A stretch of DNA of 16,058 nucleotides. Source: an uncultured Opitutales bacterium (GTDB lineage Bacteria; Verrucomicrobiota; Verrucomicrobiia; Opitutales; Intestinicryptomonadaceae). Shown here one piece after another: positions 14,374-16,058 of the stretch. The notes beneath the pieces were generated by a model, which did no database searches, had not been told where the DNA came from, and saw nothing but the letters and a program-made list of their open reading frames with translations. Where the stretch lies: the NCBI GenBank assembly GCA_900552245.1, contig URYY01000033.1, forward strand, positions 1 through 16,058. The letters run 5' to 3'. How positions within the stretch are numbered: the stretch's first letter is position 1; every line of letters begins with the position of its first letter. The position numbers and the translations under genes were made by a program.

Positions 14374-14426
14374 TAGAACGCGGGCTTTATCTAAATAAAA
14401 AGCTATATCCAACTTTAAAAGCTCCT

Positions 14427-14451
14427 AAAAAAGCCCACCCAGAAGTGGCGC
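14427..14451 (-). terminator. possible terminator of tRNA-Arg
   Basis: On the reverse strand GC-(G)-CCAC pairs with GTGG-GC around the loop TTCTGG, with one bulged G, followed by six Ts (A run at 14427-14432 on +). It overlaps the encoded CCA end of the tRNA. If real it separates tRNA-Arg from the apeO operon. Confidence 0.4.
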
Positions 14452-14522
14452 GCCCAACAGGAGTCGAACCTGTAACCTTCTGATCCGTAGTCAGATGCTC
14501 TATCCAATTGAGCTACGGGCGC
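14446..14522 (-). tRNA. tRNA-Arg (anticodon ACG)
   Basis: Reading the reverse strand from 14522, the acceptor GCGCCCG pairs with TGGGCGC (one G-T pair), discriminator G, and CCA is encoded (TGG at 14446-14448 on +). The D arm is standard (AGCTCAATTGGATAGAGC). The anticodon stem TCTGA/TCAGA encloses CTACGGA with anticodon ACG (+ strand 14486-14488), expected to be edited to ICG and to read CGU, CGC and CGA. The T arm is ACAGG-TTCGACT-CCTGT. It is encoded upstream of, and in the same direction as, apeO. Confidence 0.96.
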
Positions 14523-14810
14523 ATCTAAAAGATTTAAAATGCGCGGACTTTGAAAATTAAAGATAGCGCAGTCAAATCTAATATGAAGAGGCTATAATGC
14601 TCTTTTTGCCCTCTTATTCAAGAAAATTTTTCAAATTTTTTGCATTTACTTAAAAAGAGCATGGCTTTTCTAACTTATAGTTCTGTTTAAGCCAAACTTA
14701 CACATTTTGCTTTGATATAACATTGAAGTTTATTTGAGTGTAAAGATAAGCTCAGAATCAAGCCTTTCGCAATTTAGGTCTGAGATGCGTGAGGCGCTGT
14801 GTAGCTGCGG
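14523..14810. other. AT-rich intergenic region between tRNA-Arg and coaB
   Basis: A 288-bp stretch with no convincing gene. It holds an 11-bp perfect inverted repeat (arms 14597-14607 and 14652-14662), a TATAAT at 14593-14598 on + with no matching -35 or downstream + gene, and a hairpin GTAGC-TGCG-GCTAC (14801-14814) overlapping the coaB stop without a T tract. For tRNA-Arg, TTGACT on the reverse strand (+ 14569-14574) is a possible -35 but the -10 is poor. Confidence 0.5.
14597..14662. repeat. inverted repeat with 11-bp perfect arms
   Basis: ATGCTCTTTTT (14597-14607) and AAAAAGAGCAT (14652-14662) are exact reverse complements, separated by 44 bp of AT-rich sequence. No open frame lies inside and no target-site duplication is obvious. 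It may be a transcript-end structure for coaB, a protein-binding site or a relic of a small mobile element. Confidence 0.5.
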
Positions 14811-15455
14811 CTACTCAAAAAACTTGTCATTTAGTATCTCAACTAGTTTTCCTGCAAGTTCCTCTTTGCTCGCGCGGGGCAGGTGAATTTGGCTTAGATC
14901 TTTAAAAATTAGCGTTATTTCGTTGTTGTCGGACGCAAAGCCGCTATCGGGGGCCGCCACATTGTTTGCGGCTATGGCGTCGAGCTTTTTTGCCTTTAGC
15001 TTGCCCTTGGCGTATTCTATTAGGTTGTCGGTTTCGGCGGCAAAGCCGATTAAGATTTGATTTTTCTTTTCCCTTGATAGCGTCTTTAGAATGTCTGGCG
15101 TTTGCTCAAATTCGACATTCATGTTGAGAGCCTCTTTTTTTACTTTTTTATCGCACCTAAACTTTGGGCGCATATCGCAGACGGCGGCCGTCATAATTAG
15201 AATGTCGCAGTCGTCAAAGCGCTTGCGAGCCTCGCGCAGCATATCATCGGCGCTGACTACATCTATAACTTCAACTCCGTCTGGCTTTTTTAGTTGGCTT
15301 GGAGCTAGAAGTAGGGTTGTCTGCCAACCCATATCCGCCGCCGCCTTCGCTATTGCAAGGCCCATCTTGCCCGTTGAAGGGTTGCTCACAAAGCGGACCG
15401 GATCGAAGTATTCGCGCGTTGCCCCCGCGCTCACAAGGCACTTAATTTTCTTCAT
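14811..15455 (-). CDS. coaB: phosphopantothenoylcysteine synthase, stand-alone CoaB
   Basis: A cytoplasmic coenzyme A biosynthesis enzyme joining 4'-phosphopantothenate and cysteine, usually with CTP in bacteria (PF04127, DNA/pantothenate metabolism flavoprotein C-terminal domain). I chose ATG 15455 (MKKIKCLVSAGATREYFDPV), which matches the start of the CoaB domain, giving 214 residues. In-frame ATGs at 15482 and 15515 would add 9 or 20 residues. Motifs are SAGATREYFDPVRF, SNPSTGKMG (nucleotide-binding glycine-rich loop), TAAVCDMRP, GFAAETDNL and AKKLDAIAANNV. Most bacteria fuse CoaB behind the decarboxylase CoaC; no CoaC domain precedes this gene here. It is transcribed divergently from rpsT. 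Coenzyme A feeds the carrier-protein prosthetic groups of the neighbouring cluster, but there is no evidence of co-regulation. Confidence 0.87.
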   Translation of the reverse strand: MKKIKCLVSAGATREYFDPVRFVSNPSTGKMGLAIAKAAADMGWQTTLLLAPSQLKKPDGVEVIDVVSADDMLREARKRFDDCDILIMTAAVCDMRPKFRCDKKVKKEALNMNVEFEQTPDILKTLSREKKNQILIGFAAETDNLIEYAKGKLKAKKLDAIAANNVAAPDSGFASDNNEITLIFKDLSQIHLPRASKEELAGKLVEILNDKFFE

Positions 15456-15500
15456 TTTGGGAAATTCAAGCCCGGCTTTCATGCAAGTCAAAAGTATTTT

Positions 15501-15516
15501 TTTGCAAAATTGCAAA
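15501..15516. promoter_or_regulatory. operator-like inverted repeat between coaB and rpsT
   Basis: TTTGCAA (15501-15507) and TTGCAAA (15510-15516) form a 7-bp inverted repeat with a 2-bp centre, 9 bp upstream of the rpsT -35 hexamer, in the divergent region. A dimeric DNA-binding protein could use it; it could also be chance in AT-rich DNA. Confidence 0.25.
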
Positions 15517-15524
15517 GAATTGCG

Positions 15525-15553
15525 TTGACAAGTTCCTATATAGCTAAAAGATT
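15525..15553 (+). promoter_or_regulatory. candidate promoter of rpsT
   Basis: A perfect TTGACA -35 hexamer lies at 15525-15530. At 17-bp spacing the -10 position reads AAGATT, a weak match; TAAAAG at 15545-15550 is a better hexamer but at 14-bp spacing. The tRNA-Leu gene shows the same pattern of a perfect -35 with a poor -10. Confidence 0.45.
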
Positions 15554-15581
15554 ACCAAACTTTTAAAAGATTGCAAATAAG

Positions 15582-15839
15582 ATGGCTAACACAAAATCAT
15601 CAAAGAAAGATATTCGTAAAACCGCAACACGTACCGCTGCGAACCGTGCTGTTCGTGCGCGTATCAAGACTTTGGCAAAGGCGGCCGCAAAAGCGGAAGG
15701 TGCGGACTCTATTAAGGCAAGTGGCGCATTGTTGGCTTCCGCTGTCGATAAGGCTGTTAAAAAGGGTGTAGTTCACGCAAACAAGGCTGCCCGCGTTAAG
15801 AGCAGGATTGATAGAGCTGCAAACGCTGCCGCAAAGTAG
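15582..15839 (+). CDS. rpsT: 30S ribosomal protein S20
   Basis: An 85-residue, highly basic, alanine- and lysine-rich protein matching bacterial S20 (PF01649), a primary 16S rRNA-binding protein of the 30S subunit. The N-terminus MANTKSSKKDIRKTATRTA and the C-terminal HANKAARVKSRIDRAAN are family-typical, and the length is standard. The ATG at 15582 is preceded by A-rich sequence rather than a Shine-Dalgarno sequence. It has its own TTGACA-type promoter and a strong terminator, so it is probably a single-gene transcript. It is divergent from coaB. Confidence 0.96.
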   Translation: MANTKSSKKDIRKTATRTAANRAVRARIKTLAKAAAKAEGADSIKASGALLASAVDKAVKKGVVHANKAARVKSRIDRAANAAAK

Positions 15840-15856
15840 TTCGGGCCCATTCCATT

Positions 15857-15888
15857 GCGCCATCTGCCTAGGGCGGTGGCGTTTTTTT
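15857..15888 (+). terminator. Rho-independent terminator of rpsT
   Basis: CGCCA (15858-15862) pairs with TGGCG (15877-15881), with an inner GCC/GGC pairing, and seven Ts follow at 15882-15888. It lies 18 bp after the rpsT stop. Confidence 0.88.
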
Positions 15889-15892
15889 GTTT

Positions 15893-16058
15893 ATGGATTC
15901 AAACTTAAAAATCGGTTTCCCGGAGGGGCTTTTGGACGAAAGGCCCATGAGGCTCGATGTCTTGGCTCGGGGCGATGGCTATGTGGCTATCGCAAAGCCG
16001 CCGATGTTTAGTATGGAGTCCGACCCGGCTCTCGAGCAGGGCAGGGCGACTATCGCAG
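15893..16058 (+). CDS. probable RluA-family pseudouridine synthase, N-terminal part
   Basis: The frame runs off the window end after 55 codons. The segment VLARGDGYVAIAKPPMFSME (about residues 23-42) resembles the opening of the RluA/RluD catalytic domain, which typically reads as a short acidic stretch, a tyrosine, then a Lys-Pro pair. The catalytic aspartate motif would lie beyond the window, so the function, uridine isomerisation in rRNA or tRNA, is tentative. ATG 15893 lies only 5 bp after the T run of the rpsT terminator. A second in-frame ATG at 15947 would still keep the recognisable part and would give room for a promoter. Confidence 0.45.
   Translation, partial: MDSNLKIGFPEGLLDERPMRLDVLARGDGYVAIAKPPMFSMESDPALEQGRATIA

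Noticed and set aside
14593..14598. TATAAT box on the + strand
   Set aside because: There is no matching -35 hexamer at 16-18 bp, and the genes immediately downstream are on the other strand.
1..16058. CRISPR arrays, insertion sequences, toxin-antitoxin or phage genes
   Set aside because: No regularly spaced repeats, transposase motifs or phage-type genes were seen on either strand.

Overview
This window carries a nearly complete aryl polyene (APE) type gene cluster. Such clusters make pigmented, membrane-anchored aryl polyene lipids with a type II polyketide/fatty-acid-like synthase. The cluster lies between a tRNA-Leu gene (1306-1387, +) and a tRNA-Arg gene (14446-14522, -), with ordinary housekeeping genes outside. 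The organism is a Gram-negative bacterium with an outer membrane: the cluster encodes LolA-like, LpxL-like and RND/MMPL proteins. G+C looks moderate by eye, ATA, TTA and AGG codons are frequent, and Shine-Dalgarno sequences are mostly weak or absent. Verrucomicrobiota-like ancestry is my best guess, from the general look of the S20 and CoaB proteins, but this is inference and not settled by the sequence.

Left flank (1-1657): the C-terminal part of a YeiH/UPF0324 putative sulfate exporter, a flavin-reductase-family protein, tRNA-Leu(CAG) with a good terminator, and about 230 bp of non-coding leader with hairpins.

Forward operon (1658-10462), 11 tightly packed genes in the lettered order of known APE clusters: a half-size ketosynthase-like chain length factor (ApeC), a PlsC-type acyltransferase (ApeD-like), two acyl carrier proteins (ApeE, ApeF), a membrane protein (ApeG), an aryl-AMP ligase fused to a hotdog dehydratase (ApeH-ApeI), a family 2 glycosyltransferase (the GT part of ApeJ), a 4HBT thioesterase (ApeK), a LolA-like periplasmic carrier (ApeL), an MMPL exporter (ApeM) and a separate LpxL-type acyltransferase. 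Reverse operon (14213 down to 10620): ketosynthase ApeO, dehydratase ApeP, ketoreductase ApeQ, ketosynthase ApeR. The two operons converge on a 157-bp spacer that contains a 16-bp perfect palindrome.

How they work together (family knowledge plus inference): ApeH activates an aryl acid and loads it on an ACP. ApeO/ApeC and ApeR condense malonyl units, ApeQ reduces and ApeI/ApeP dehydrate without enoyl reduction, giving a conjugated polyene. The acyltransferases and glycosyltransferase build the lipid anchor, and ApeL/ApeM move the product towards the outer membrane. No ammonia-lyase, methyltransferase, phosphopantetheinyl transferase, malonyl transferase or DUF3261 lipoprotein (ApeN) is present, so the starter acid and carrier activation must come from elsewhere.

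Right flank (14523-16058): an AT-rich spacer with an 11-bp inverted repeat, a stand-alone CoaB (phosphopantothenoylcysteine synthase), ribosomal protein S20 with a clear terminator, and the start of a probable pseudouridine synthase cut by the window end.
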